Below, one piece after another: positions 47,961 through 58,073 of a DNA stretch of 64,000 bases (position 1 is the stretch's first letter; each line of letters starts with the position of its first letter). The notes beneath the pieces were generated by a model. The model was not told the DNA's origin. It saw nothing but the letters and a program-made list of their open reading frames with translations, and searched no databases. This stretch comes from Isoetes taiwanensis. Its lineage: Eukaryota; Streptophyta; Lycopodiopsida; Isoetales; Isoetaceae. The stretch lies in contig JAJEKV010000003.1 in the NCBI GenBank assembly GCA_021234155.1, positions 32,471,166 through 32,535,165 on the forward strand, in the 5' to 3' direction. The translations under genes and the position numbers were made by a program.

Positions 47961-48129
47961 CTGAAACATCAAACATGTATCCGGTCAGCAAGATACGATA
48001 ACACATGTATCGCGCTCGGCGTGATTTAGTTTGACAACAAAAAATAATCAAAGCACGCTTGGCGCGATTTAATTCAAAGGTAATACAAATTAAATCACGC
48101 GTGGCGCGATTTTGTGGGCAAGGCCATAC
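47961..48129 (-). other. GT-AG intron containing three CACGCC-family palindromes
   Basis: The donor GATAG|GTATGG and acceptor TGTTTCAG|CTTCC join two coding frames in phase. Inside the 169 bp are three imperfect palindromes: CGCGCTCGGCGTGATTT at 48011, AGCACGCTTGGCGCGATTT near 48053 and AAATCACGCGTGGCGCGATT near 48092. Confidence 0.8.
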
Positions 48130-48866
48130 CTATCATCTTCAGTTTCGCTGCCGTCATCGGCGTCATTCTCCCCTTCGCCACCCTTAATCTTCGTCTTCTT
48201 CTGACTGTTAGAATTGTTATTTTCTATTAGTTCCGCTGCGTCCTTCACAACTGACATTATTTTACTATTGATTTGGCAAACCTGTGAATCACTAGAGCCG
48301 CCTTCGTTGCCTTCATTTTCGGTTTCCCTGTCAATTAGTTCATTGTTAACCTGTGAATCTACTCTATTGTTGCTTGCATCACCCGCAATGTGGGCAAAAA
48401 TATTCCCTAAGTTCGCCGCCATCACAGTACTTTGAGCAGCCAGTTTAGCAGCTATTTGTTCATTACTGCTTTCCTTATCAGGCTGCAGATTACTAGGTCC
48501 CTCACCAGAAGCAACGTCCACTTTCGAATTGGACAAGTCTACGAGACTTTTGATTGCTGATGATTTCAGGTTGCCATAAGGGCCTTTAGGAGACTTGGCA
48601 AGCACATGCATGAGGAATGGTTCAAGAAAGTCTTTGGCCTGCTCATCACTCACAAAGCAGTGACATCTTCTTGCACCCATAAGAGCCTCTCGGGCAATAT
48701 AACCTCCAACATGAAGCTCCAAGCAGGTTGTATCAATTGGAGCAAATGCCTCGACGAGGTAAGCAGCCATAGACGGGGGAAATCCATTTTTATTTAAGGG
48801 GCCCTTCTCCTTAGTTTGTAGCTTCGTGACTTGATTTCCCCACTTAGAGGGGGTCCCGATCCTCAT
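48130..48866 (-). CDS. Exon of unknown, acid-rich region upstream of the FCP1-like domain
   Basis: An open frame of about 245 codons ending at a GT donor (intron 47961-48129). Features are a conserved-looking N-terminal half (YLVEAFAPIDTTCLELHVGG, ARRCHCFVSDEQAKDF) and a low-complexity Asn/Glu/Lys-rich second half (KKTKIKGGEGENDADDGSE). I do not recognise the family. The first Met may not be the true start, because coding-like sequence continues upstream in other frames. Confidence 0.55.
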
Positions 48867-48876
48867 CCTCTTCGAC

Positions 48877-49240
48877 TCATCCTGTTCTCGACCGATCCCG
48901 ATCCGTATGAAAGAATATAGTTCTTAAGTGCGGATCATCTAGAAGAAAACATTCCCATGCACCGCTATTGTCACCCCTTGGCCTTAGCAATATCATATTC
49001 CTCGCCCGACAAACATGGATATCATAATAAAGATCACATGTGCCATCTTCCGTGATGTTCGCACTCATTATCCTTAACATCATATATTAGGCATCCCTCC
49101 TAATAACTTTGAGGCACTCCGGATCATGAGCAGCGGATAGTGCATGCAGATGTGACTCACTGAAGGACAAACGATGACAATAGTGAAGGACCTCTCGGTT
49201 GTCAATCCTATACATTTGGTAAAGAAGGCTGCCAGTAGTC
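48877..49240 (-). pseudogene. Decayed coding fragment between exons
   Basis: One frame reads GSLLYQMYRIDNREVLHYCH and on to RRDA, then a TAA stop, then MSANITEDGTCDLYYDIHVC and a segment ending DRDRSRTG. The amino-acid composition is protein-like across the stop, suggesting an old exon with a nonsense mutation. The family is unknown. Confidence 0.45.
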
Positions 49241-50136
49241 CTTACGGTTCATGCCCATATCTCCTCTCCCACCCCTCATTTGTCCAACACAAAGAGTGAT
49301 ATATTTTTAAGGCGAAGTTGATTACGGCAAGAGACCTTTGTACCCAATGGAGACTGAATCTTTGGGGGCGTCGTCTTCTCCAAGTAATCTTCTTCACAAG
49401 GGCCACTTTTTTCTTCTCAATTCGGCCCAATTACCTTAGGGGTAGAGTCTCCTTATGTTTTGTATTTTTAGCCTTCCAATTCTTAAGGAAGTCCTTTGAC
49501 CGAATACAAACTTCTTGATGTCATCACATCGACCTTGTATTTGTCCAAACAATCCAATTTGGATAATGCCACATCCCCCGATAGCCTTTGTAACTTCGGC
49601 TCCTACGGTGACTTCATTGTACATTACATCCTTTACATGGTGCAAAGCACTCAACGAAGGACATCCTATCCTTGGTGAAAGCACTCTTCTTGTATAAGAC
49701 TTCCTTCTTTAAGCACCGGTCTAAAACCCAAATGGTCTCATCGTCTAGCCCCCGAAGTCTTTCTCATCTCTGTCACATTCAAGTCAAAGATGCTTACATC
49801 ATGAGAGGCACCCTACCCATAGTATCGGCGGCTTCCTTTGTGCATAAGCATCCGGAATTCATTCCACTTTTGCCATATTGCCTCCTTACAAAACACAATC
49901 TTATACGAAGTCTGTTGGACTGACACGCTAGATGAGCTTTCGGAAGGATCCGCAATGTCATCACCACCTTTTTCTTTGATTTTCTTGCGGTTTTCTTCTT
50001 CTCAGTATAATTGTTCTGCGGCGAGTCCGCTCCAGCAGCTTGAATGCCTCGGACTTTGACCCATACATGCGGTGGGCAATGGGCAGCCATATTCCACCTT
50101 GTTGGCGTGGGGCGGCGCAGCTTGTTCCATTATGGA

Positions 50137-50483
50137 CTGCAATAGTACAGACATTGAATTAGTATCATAGAATAGAAACACGCCGGGCGCGATTTGAATA
50201 GAATTGATCAAGAGAAAAATCACGCCTAGCGTGAAATGAATAAAGTTACTAATGCAATTCATGCCAGGCGTGCTTTCAAATCAAACCAATTCACGCCCGC
50301 GTGTTTTCAAATCAATCAATTCACGCCGGGTTGATTTGAAAACACGCCCTGGCGTGAATTGATTGATTTGAAAAACGCTGGCGTGAATTGGTTTGATTTG
50401 AAAACACGCTGGCGTGAATTCAATTTATGAAACCAGGCCGCGCGTGAATATTAAAATGCTAACATCCTAATGCAGTTAGTTAC
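50137..50483 (-). other. GT-AG intron made largely of a palindromic array
   Basis: Donor AAAAG|GTAACT and acceptor CTATTGCAG|TCC. The 347-bp intron contains about nine copies of the CACGCC..GGCGTG palindrome. Its centre (about 50265-50415) folds into one long hairpin, because CAAATCAAACCAATTCACGC and CAAATCAATCAATTCACGCC are repeated in inverted order. Confidence 0.75.
50265..50415. repeat. Long inverted repeat (arms ~65 bp) of palindromic motifs
   Basis: The left arm holds GCTTTCAAATCAAACCAATT, CACGCCCGCGTG, then TTTTCAAATCAATCAATTCA. The right arm has these blocks complemented in reverse order. Pairing is nearly complete apart from single-base gaps in the CACGCC cores. Confidence 0.85.
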
Positions 50484-51457
50484 CTTTTGTATAGAAATGT
50501 CTTCCCCATTTCATTCAATGTTGCACTAATCTCAGCCAAATCTGCGGGTGAAGTATTGGCATCCAAGATCGACACCTCCTATATGCATAGTGATTGTAGA
50601 GCGTTTTGGCTGTTTGTTACGCCGCTCGATGAGGGCCTTACGTGCCTCAACAGAATCTTTGCCCGTCGATGACAATTTAATTTAATATTTTCATTTAACA
50701 ATATATCACGGAAGTTCGATCCACCTGGCGGGCTTGTTCGAGATCATATCCCAAGGTAGCACATCCCGGGCATAGGCATTTGACACGGATTACTAATCAT
50801 GCTCGAACAATCTCCATGGCATGTCTTTGGATCATATCTTACGCTAACATAAATGGAGCTTGGTGAGCGGATGAGGGACTTCACATGGATCGCAAAAGTT
50901 TCCTTAAGACCCAATGGATAATGGTCGAGTATTTATTGACTTGTTCATGGCCTCTATTTGCGCCACTATTCATCTGTTCATTCTCAAAAAGCGAAGCCTT
51001 CCATGCCTTCGACAAGCTGCGGGTTGAACATCCTTCCCTAGATCTAGGACCCTCTTAGAAGCTTTCAAGTCGGCTAATTCCTAGCTTGCGCAAATAGTGA
51101 CTTGGTGTCGGTTTAGTGAACATGCCTCTACGCATTTGTAACCCCTTGGCAAATAGATATTGGCGTCGCTTGCTACATTGGTTGGCCAACCATACTTGAA
51201 ACATGTCTCCACCGATTTCACATCTGTCTTCATGAGCGTATCCTTGTATGCGGTAGCTCTCGGTGAGTAAGTCCGAGCGGATCTTTCTTACGCTTACGTG
51301 TAATCTCCAAGAGCAATTTGCAGTTGGTGTCATCCTCTTCGTCACAAGAGATTAGGATCCCTTGTTTGGCCATCTTGTCTGCTTCCTTTTTCCTCGAGAA
51401 GAGAGTTAAGTCGAGCTTGCCATTTGTCTTGGCAAGATCAACGTACCACTCGGCACC

Positions 51458-51696
51458 CAAGGGGGCGTCACCTTGTGGAACCTGTCAAAACCACGTGCAT
51501 CAATGGGAGGGGGCGATTTTTTACCCTTTTCCGTATGTATACTAGGGGTCATAGAGGTTTTGGGATGTTCTTCTGATTGTAAAACCATACGGAAAGGGGT
51601 CAAATTTGCCTATCAAAAACACGTATACTAGGGGTTTTTCGGCTACCCTATGCACGCAGGTGGCATATCCCTTATAAAGAAGGTGGATCCCCTGGG
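51458..51696 (-). mobile_element. hAT-like MITE, family copy 2, inside a coding exon
   Basis: A 239-bp element in opposite orientation to the copy at 3213-3448, with the same internal landmarks (TGCGTGCATAGGG, GTATACGTGTTTTTGAT, GACCCCTTTCCGTATGG). Ends are CAAGGGGGCGTCAC and, from the other side, CCCAGGGGATCCAC. The 8-bp duplication TCGGCACC is exact (51450-51457, 51697-51704). Removing the element plus one duplication joins Asp-Glu-Gly-Ala with Glu-Trp-Tyr-Val in one frame on the minus strand. Confidence 0.88.
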
Positions 51697-51868
51697 TCGG
51701 CACCCTCGTCCATTTCCTCTTCAGGGCAGGCAGGGTCAGTGGTTGCTATAAGAATCGGCCCTTCATTATCTAAGGTGAGATCATATGGTACTGCATCTGG
51801 GTCGTCTGCCCTTGCTTTCTTGGCAGGATTAGAACCCGAATTATTAGGGGTTTTCTTCCTCTTGGGCA

Positions 51869-52322
51869 CTGCAAAAGAAGATGAGCACTTTTTAGAGTAC
51901 TTTTCAGAACAAGAGATCACGCTTGGCGTGCATTTAAACCTAAATTAGTACAAATCACGCTTGGCGTGTTGGTAGCTCCTATTATTGACCATGCTATGCG
52001 TGAATTTGAAACTAGAATGCTTTTGCATCCACATTTTAAGCTACATACCCTTCATGAATCCATATTTCACACTATTTAACCTCATTGAACATTGCTATCT
52101 CCAACTGTATAACACCGCTATATTCTATATATAAAACAGAGCAAAATTATGTTCTACAGAACGGACAATCAGAGCATTAACTGATGGTAATACTTAAAAT
52201 TCATGCAAAGCATAATAACTCAAACTCATGCAAAGCATATTAACTGAAGGCAAGGAAATATCTCAAATTCATGCAAGCATAATACTCTCCACACAGTGTG
52301 TATTCTGTGGCAAATTAAATAC
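51869..52322 (-). other. GT-AG intron with CACGCC-family palindromes
   Basis: Donor ATTCAAG|GTATTT and acceptor CTTTTGCAG|TGCCC give Gln-Val-Pro-Lys in frame. Palindromes occur at 51917 (GATCACGCTTGGCGTGCATT), 51954 and 51987. Confidence 0.75.
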
Positions 52323-53383
52323 CTTGAATAGGGTTACGTATGTATACGTGTATTTCGATCAACGTCCTCACGAAACTTGAGAGAGGAGCGGGTTTAGGGA
52401 TTCCTCTTCCACCGCTTCCTCTGCCCCGTCCGCCTCGACCTCGATTCACTTTAGAAGACATCTCCGGAGTCGCCTAGTAACAGAGTCGGAAGGTCGCTTG
52501 GATCTGGCCTTTCGAGCTTTCTCGAGAAATAGGCGGCAAGAAATAGCTTTTTTCTAATACGAGAAATAGAGAAATTTGAATTTCAAGAAAACACAAAATG
52601 GGTTTGAAATATTCTTGACACATACAAATAATAATGGCGAAGACCCGTCGTCCGACTTCTTTCATTAAGTTTTTAAAAATCAATCTACCCAAAAAGTATC
52701 GCCAAATTTATCCCGCCTAAACGTAGTTAACCTAATCTTTCTTCTAATTGAATTTTCCCGACCGCCGGAGTTTCCATAGCGCCTTGACTTCTCAAATCAG
52801 CTTCAGAGACTCAAATCAGCTTCTCAAGAATGGCTCTGAGAATTCTGGTACTCATCTCTTTCCAATAGCTTGAACATTAATTTCCAATAGTAGGTGTGCG
52901 AATAGCAATTTTTTGCGATTGTCGAAGATGAATGTTTCATGTTAACTACAAATCAGAAAAAGGAAAGTAGGATTATGCAAGATCGACTCCATCGATCCGA
53001 CCGTATGCATCATGGAATTCATTTCGGGGATAAGTATGTCCGAAGTTCTGATGATTAATCTTCTTTGCGCTATGGATGAAGCTTTACCTCATGAGACACC
53101 GGTGGGGATACGGTTGGAGAAAGTGTTGGAACATTTGTTGCATGGCCAAGAAACCGCTTAAAAAGGTATGTAACATGTATTACATTGTAGAAATATAGAA
53201 GTAGACAAAATTTGTTGTATTCATTGGAAAAAGTGTACAATTGTATATAATCACGGATAAACTGGATAAACCGGACAAAATCGGACCTCTTGTTTCAAGC
53301 CCGAGTCTATTGAGTATTTGGGCTATCGATCTCCCATTTCCATAGCTGGGCATAGTGAACTGATCGGTAAAAACCCCAAAAAA

Positions 53384-54970
53384 ACACCGGGCTCTAGCTC
53401 CACCTCCCCTTTTGCTCCACCTCCACCTCCCTGCTCCTCCTCCCGCTCCACCTCCCGCCCCATTGGTTGAACCTCCAATGCATCATTATAACGCCCTGCG
53501 GTAGTGGTTCCATTGGTTGAGCCATCTCCATTGCATCATGATACCGCTTTGTGGTAGTGGTTCGTGTTGGGGCATCGGACATAGAGGCTAACCACTAAGA
53601 AACGCTCCTCATTTTGAATCTCGAGTGACGGATGAGAGATTCTCTCGATCAATGCATGTCTTGCATTCTCGAAGTGATTAGATAAGAGGCCAGACCTCCG
53701 ATGCGATTGCAAGGGCCCCAGAGCCCAAATCTATCATTGCCCTCAAGGCTCTGGCCGCCATCATCATTACTTGATCCAAGTACTCCAGGGGTTGCAAGAC
53801 TGGTGCTCCAGCCGGACTGGTGCTCGGCTGCGGTTCAACCGGACTGGAGATTGGAGCCGAAACTGGAGCTGGGCTGTGTGATTGCTGGCCCAAATGTAAT
53901 TCCAATGCATCTTCGTCACCAACTGGGTGATTAATGTAACTTGGCATCTATCAATAGGAAGTGGCCGAATGTCGGTATTCACGCTGGCGTGTTATATTTA
54001 TTTATTAAAAAACTTAGAAACTAAGAGACATGCCCGGTGTGTTTAGCGTGAAAGTTGAAAGTAGGGATAAAATTGTTTGCACGTTCAGCGTGTAAACTGC
54101 TATATAGGAAAAACTATACGCATTTCGGCGTGCATTATTGAGAGAGGAGGGAAAAATCATGCGGATAGATAAGTAAATAGATAAAGGCCAGGCAATTATT
54201 TACACGCTAAATAATTGCCTGGCCTTTATCTATTTACTTATCTATATGTACATGTTTTTTTTTTCTCCCTCTCTGCTGAGTGCATGCCGAGCGTGTATTC
54301 ATGTTGAAGGCTAAGGTTAGCATAAAACACGCTTAGCGTGTTTCAAATATTATCTTTCAGATTTTTGTAATGCTTTCTACTACACTTAGAAACTTGCATG
54401 CAATAGCATGATTAATTCAGGAAGAGAAACTCAAGAATTTTTTCGAAACAAAAGAAGCGGATGAAGTTTATAAAAACTATTCGGTTTTCATAAACATCAT
54501 CCGCTTCCTCCGCTCGAGCAAATGCAAAAGCTTGTCTTCTTGGATTAAACCCCGCCATTGAGATGATACTTAAAACTAAATGAAAACTAACCTTGAGTTC
54601 GAGGTGGAAGGAGGACTATGCTTGTGGTTTTAATTCGAGGCTTTTTCGATTCTTGAGACCTTAGTCCTCTGCTTTTGGTTTTAATTTCGAGTCTCCGGAT
54701 GTCCTCACTTTCACAGATGCTTCTGAGAACAAAAGGTGAGTCTTTTAGTAAGTTAGGAATTGCGAAACCAAACATCTAACATTGATGAATATAAATCGCT
54801 CACCTAGATTTGGGGACGGCCGGATCCAAACACAGCAGGCTTAACCCGGCAAATCGTATGAAGGAAGGAAGAAAATGTAGGAACTTTGAGAGCGTAAAAT
54901 GGATTTATATAGGCACAATTAGAAATAAGTTAGCGTGAATAATTGATTGCTTGAATTAACACGCTTTGGC
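53384..54970. other. Palindrome-rich non-coding or intronic region
   Basis: Contains a Pro/Ala-rich minus-strand frame (53947-53678) and a basic 62-codon minus frame (54775-54587), both of doubtful reality. Between them lie at least seven copies of the CACGC..GCGTG palindrome and a perfect 37-bp inverted repeat at 54165-54245. The minus frames may be exons of another decayed gene. Confidence 0.4.
54165..54245. repeat. Perfect 37-bp inverted repeat, 7-nt loop
   Basis: The arm at 54165-54201, beginning ATAGATAAGTAAATAGATAA, is exactly complementary to 54209-54245. The loop is ACACGCT, a half-site of the surrounding palindrome family. No mismatch was found over 37 bp. Confidence 0.95.
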
Positions 54971-55229
54971 GTCACGGTCTTCCTTGGACATGACATGTAT
55001 ATGGTATATATGGAGAATATTGCATTTCATGCAATAAATTCTCACGACATTTTATTCCATTTATTGCATTCGAAAAAAAAAAGAATTTTGAAATTTTATA
55101 TAGGCTAAATTAAAAAAATAATTTTAAAGGCAAAATTATCAAGGCTAAAAAATGACTTGTTGAGTTGGGGAATTGTTTTAGGTCATTATAGGAAAATTTC
55201 CTATCTTCTTTGTGATTGATTTATAGTGT

Positions 55230-55480
55230 TCAGAGACTTTGTTGAGACAAATGAGAGACAAAATTTTGGAGAAAACACTTTGGAGACAAAATGCTTGGAG
55301 AAAACAGTTTGATTTCATTCAAAATATTTTTATGTCTGTAAAAAAACTGTTTGAAGAAAACTGTTTGAAGAAAAAGTTTGTGAAGAAAACTATTTGATTT
55401 CATTCAAAATTGATATGTCTGGATGCCAAGAATGGCTTTACAAAATGCCCGAAGGCTTTACAAAATGCCCGAAGGCTTTT
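55230..55480. repeat. Short interspersed tandem repeats
   Basis: Units TTGGAGAAAACA, GTTTGAAGAAAACT and TTTGATTTCATTCAAAAT recur several times at 55270-55410. At 55430-55480 a 24-bp unit GGCTTTACAAAATGCCCGAA is duplicated. Confidence 0.7.
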
Positions 55481-55501
55481 TACAAGATGCACAGGGATGC
55501 A

Positions 55502-55995
55502 TCATTGATCTTCCACGTCTGGAACAAAGAAGAAAGAAAGGTGTTAGAAAAGAAAGAAAGGTGAAAAAAAAAATAAAAACAGACATGCAAACCTGGCTCA
55601 TCTCTCAGCCATTCTAAAAACTGGTCGAATTCTCGACCTTCCTCCTCATCCTCTTCCTCCCCCTCCTCCTCCTCTTCCTCCTCCTCCTCTTCAGAGATTT
55701 CATTCTCTGTTTCAGGGTCAACCCAACCCTGAAGCAGAGCGGTCATGTGCTCTTGGGAGGACATCTCCTCCTCTTCCTCCAACTCCTCCTCTTCCTCCTC
55801 TTCAGAATCAGAGGAATCAGAGGAGCTCAACTCCTCCTCTTCCATCTCGAAATCAGAATCATCCTCTGAATCGGAATCAGAGGAGAATTGGGCAAGGAAA
55901 TCGATGAGCGGGGGGAAGAGAGGGGGTTCTTCAACCCGACGTCTCTTTGACGAGACCTCGGGTTCTTCATGAAGCGCTGAGGCTGAACGCTTCAT
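55502..55995 (-). CDS. Short acidic nuclear-type protein, two exons
   Basis: Exon 1 at 55995-55593, exon 2 at 55518-55502 with a TGA stop; a 74-bp GT-AG intron (GAGCCAG|GTTTGC, TGTTCCAG|ACGTGG) joins them in phase. The predicted product is about 139 residues: an N-terminal basic patch (SSKRRRVEE, a possible nuclear localisation signal), then a PPLIDFLAQF segment and long Glu/Asp/Ser runs, with HMTALLQGWVDPE and FDQFLEWLRDEP as the only less biased parts. No domain recognised. It may be an intact gene or a remnant of the same unit as the FCP1-like pseudogene. Palindromes flank it upstream (56060-56110) and downstream. Confidence 0.5.
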
Positions 55996-56236
55996 GGCGG
56001 GCAGAAAAAAAAAATTGGGACAGAATGGTCTTGAGAGCGTGAACCGGATTTATATAGGGTTAATTAGCTCTTAGCGTGAATAATTTATTGCCTCAAATAA
56101 CACGCCAGGCATACGAAATTCCCGCCAGCTATATTATCTAGGGTATATTATTATGGATAATAAATTCTCACGTCTATTAGTTATATGTCTTTTCGTAATC
56201 ATATATCCAAATTTTCGATAATTAAAATTTGGATAT

Positions 56237-56246
56237 ATTTATATAA
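56237..56246. repeat. 10-bp flank repeat, left of the retrotransposon
   Basis: ATTTATATAA lies directly before A1 and is present identically directly after B2 at 61120-61129. It looks like a target duplication or a doubled crossover region. Confidence 0.8.
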
Positions 56247-56425
56247 GTGACATTTACCTTCATTTTCAAGGAATTGAAGGTAAATGAAGTTCTTGAACTA
56301 CTAGGTAGTTGCATGACAGTTATTTTGTCCTTTGTGAAAGCCTCCTATTTAGTTCCCTTGTCTCGCAGGTTTTCCTCCATCAGCTTCCTTAACGAGCATC
56401 TCTTCCTTCTTGCAGTGTCTAGCCC
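56247..56425. repeat. Split direct repeat A1
   Basis: 179 bp, beginning GTGACATTTACCTTCATTTT. It contains its own hairpin (ATTTACCTTCA / TGAAGGTAAAT) and then GAACTACTAGG, which is complementary to the B end. Matches A2 at 60296-60474. Confidence 0.95.
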
Positions 56426-56765
56426 ACGGCTACACAGCTTCCCTATTTCGTCCATTTTATTTGCATACGTTTTCCTTTGTGGTTTTGGCTTTCTCCTTTG
56501 CATTGTTTCTTTGCCTTGAGTATCTTATTTGTGAATTTTGCATTACTCCCCGGTGTTATCAAGCACTGTATATTTTGCGGATCCGCTAAGATCTGATTTT
56601 TTGTCTCAGACGTCCAATTTAGATTTGGGCAAAGGATCCGGGCTACCAATTTCCCGTAGTTCTTCCTTCCGTGGAATTTTACCCAGCCTTGCTTATCCTT
56701 TTTATCTACCATTTCGTTTTGTTTGCCCATTTCCTTCAAACTGTTTCTTGCTCCTCAGATCGTCA

Positions 56766-58073
56766 ATGGCCCCAAAGATGAATCCTCTCAAGCCTGGGAA
56801 AGAGACCTATCACGAAGCTTACGGTTCTTTGAATGATCCAAAATCAAGAGTGCCCTCTTGATGAGGAGACTCGGCATGGTTACAGGCTATGGAAAGCCTT
56901 CTAGAATCCAAAATTGCTGGTCTGGGCGGTGCTATGGAGTCCAAGATTGCGGCCTTGGGTGGTGCTAAGGCAGAGGATGTGGTAGCCCTGGAATCCAAGG
57001 TTGCTTCTCTTCAGGAAGAAATCCAGCGAAAGAGCAAGAAAGCTAGGGCTCCTGCCCTCAAATTTGATGGGAATATCAAGCAATGGAATTTTTTGAACGA
57101 GGTTGAGGAGTCATTTGCGGAGCTGGAAAGTCATATGCGGCTCCAGAAGACGTTAGATCCTGCAAGCAAAGCGATTATTGACAAAGATATAAGCACTTCA
57201 CCTTCTCAAAGTTTGCACCCGCCAGTGACTTATTTGCGCAATAGATTGAAAGACCGTTTGGTTTTTTGGAAATCTTTTTGTTCTTCTGCAATGGTGCTTG
57301 ATTGGGTCAGTAGTGGTTATACTCTTCCTTGGCTCCTTGGCCCCCCTAGTCAACCTTGGTCTAAGCCAAACCATAAGCCTGTGCAGCAACATGCAGAGTT
57401 TGTTAGGGGTGCTATCAAGGATTTGCTTGCCTCCGGTGCTGCTACAGTCTCAGAATCAATTCCTTTCATATGCTCACCCTTGAGCGTAGTCCCTAAAGCT
57501 GGAAACAAATTGCGTCTTATTTTGGACCTTCGCTATGTTAATAGTTGCTTAGCTCATATTCCCTTTAAATATGAAACTATAAAGGAGATCCGTGATATTG
57601 TCAAGCCTAATGATGCCTTGTTTACGTTCGATCTCCATTCTGGATACCATCATGTAGACATTAATCCTGTCTGTTGGACATATCTTGGTTTCGAGTTTGA
57701 GGGTGCTCACTACGTGTTTACATCCTTGCCTTTTGGTCTTTCGTCTGCATGCTACGTATTTACCAAGCTAATGCGTCAGATGGTCCGCTTATGGCGTTCT
57801 AGAGGATGCCGTTGCATTCCCTATATAGATGACTTCTTATTTGCTACTTCTGTTTCTAATTTTACAAATGTTAAGGCTTTGGTGATGCAGGATTTTGAGG
57901 CAGCTGGCTTTGTTTTAGCCCTGCATAAGTGCCAGCTAGAATGCTCTCATGTGGCCAAGTTCTTGGGATTTGTGGTTGACTCATCCTCAGGCTCCTTGTC
58001 CATTGCCCCTGCAAGACGCCAAAAATTTTTCAACTTAGCCTCCAAGCTCCTGACTAAGGTGCGCATTCCTTGA
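56766..58073 (+). pseudogene. Gag-like coiled coil plus reverse transcriptase
   Basis: A frame starting near 56766 is cut by two stops at 56860-56865 and then open from 56889 to 58073 (394 codons). The N-terminal ~70 residues are a heptad-like region with duplicated ESKIAGLGGAMESKIAALGG units, probably the Gag part. The RT follows: VPKAGNKLRLILDLRYVN, FTFDLHSGYHHV, FTSLPFGLSSA and the catalytic YIDD box at residues 312-315, then LGFVVDS. These are standard RT motifs of the DIRS/Ty3 type. The ORF ends at a TGA within the RT-RNase H connection, and homologous sequence continues in the same frame beyond it. Confidence 0.88.

Larger units (their letters stand above)
47554..52461 (-). pseudogene. 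Multi-exon decayed gene ending in an FCP1-like phosphatase domain
   Basis: Coding-like exons run right to left. Exon 1, 52461-52323, starts MSSKVNRGRGGRGRGSGGRG; it is spliced by GT-AG (intron 51869-52322) to exon 2, 51868-51449, which is Lys- and acid-rich and interrupted by a MITE. Clean GT-AG introns also lie at 50137-50483 and 47961-48129, both phase-consistent. The middle part (48877-51300) is broken by stops and frameshifts. Exon 48866-48130 encodes a 240-residue unknown, acid-rich region. The last exon carries an FCP1/HAD-like domain. The introns contain palindromes of one family. I assume these exons form one gene because they are collinear; two adjacent genes are possible. Confidence 0.55.

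Noticed and set aside
50265-50415. CRISPR-like array
   Set aside because: Units are palindromic, irregular in spacing and partly inverted, with no regular spacers and no cas genes; the context is eukaryotic.
47961-56110. Palindromes as transcription-end hairpins of an endogenous giant virus
   Set aside because: Mimivirus-type genomes end genes at palindromes, but here palindromes lie inside GT-AG introns that join in-phase exons, and no capsid, polymerase or packaging hallmark gene was seen.
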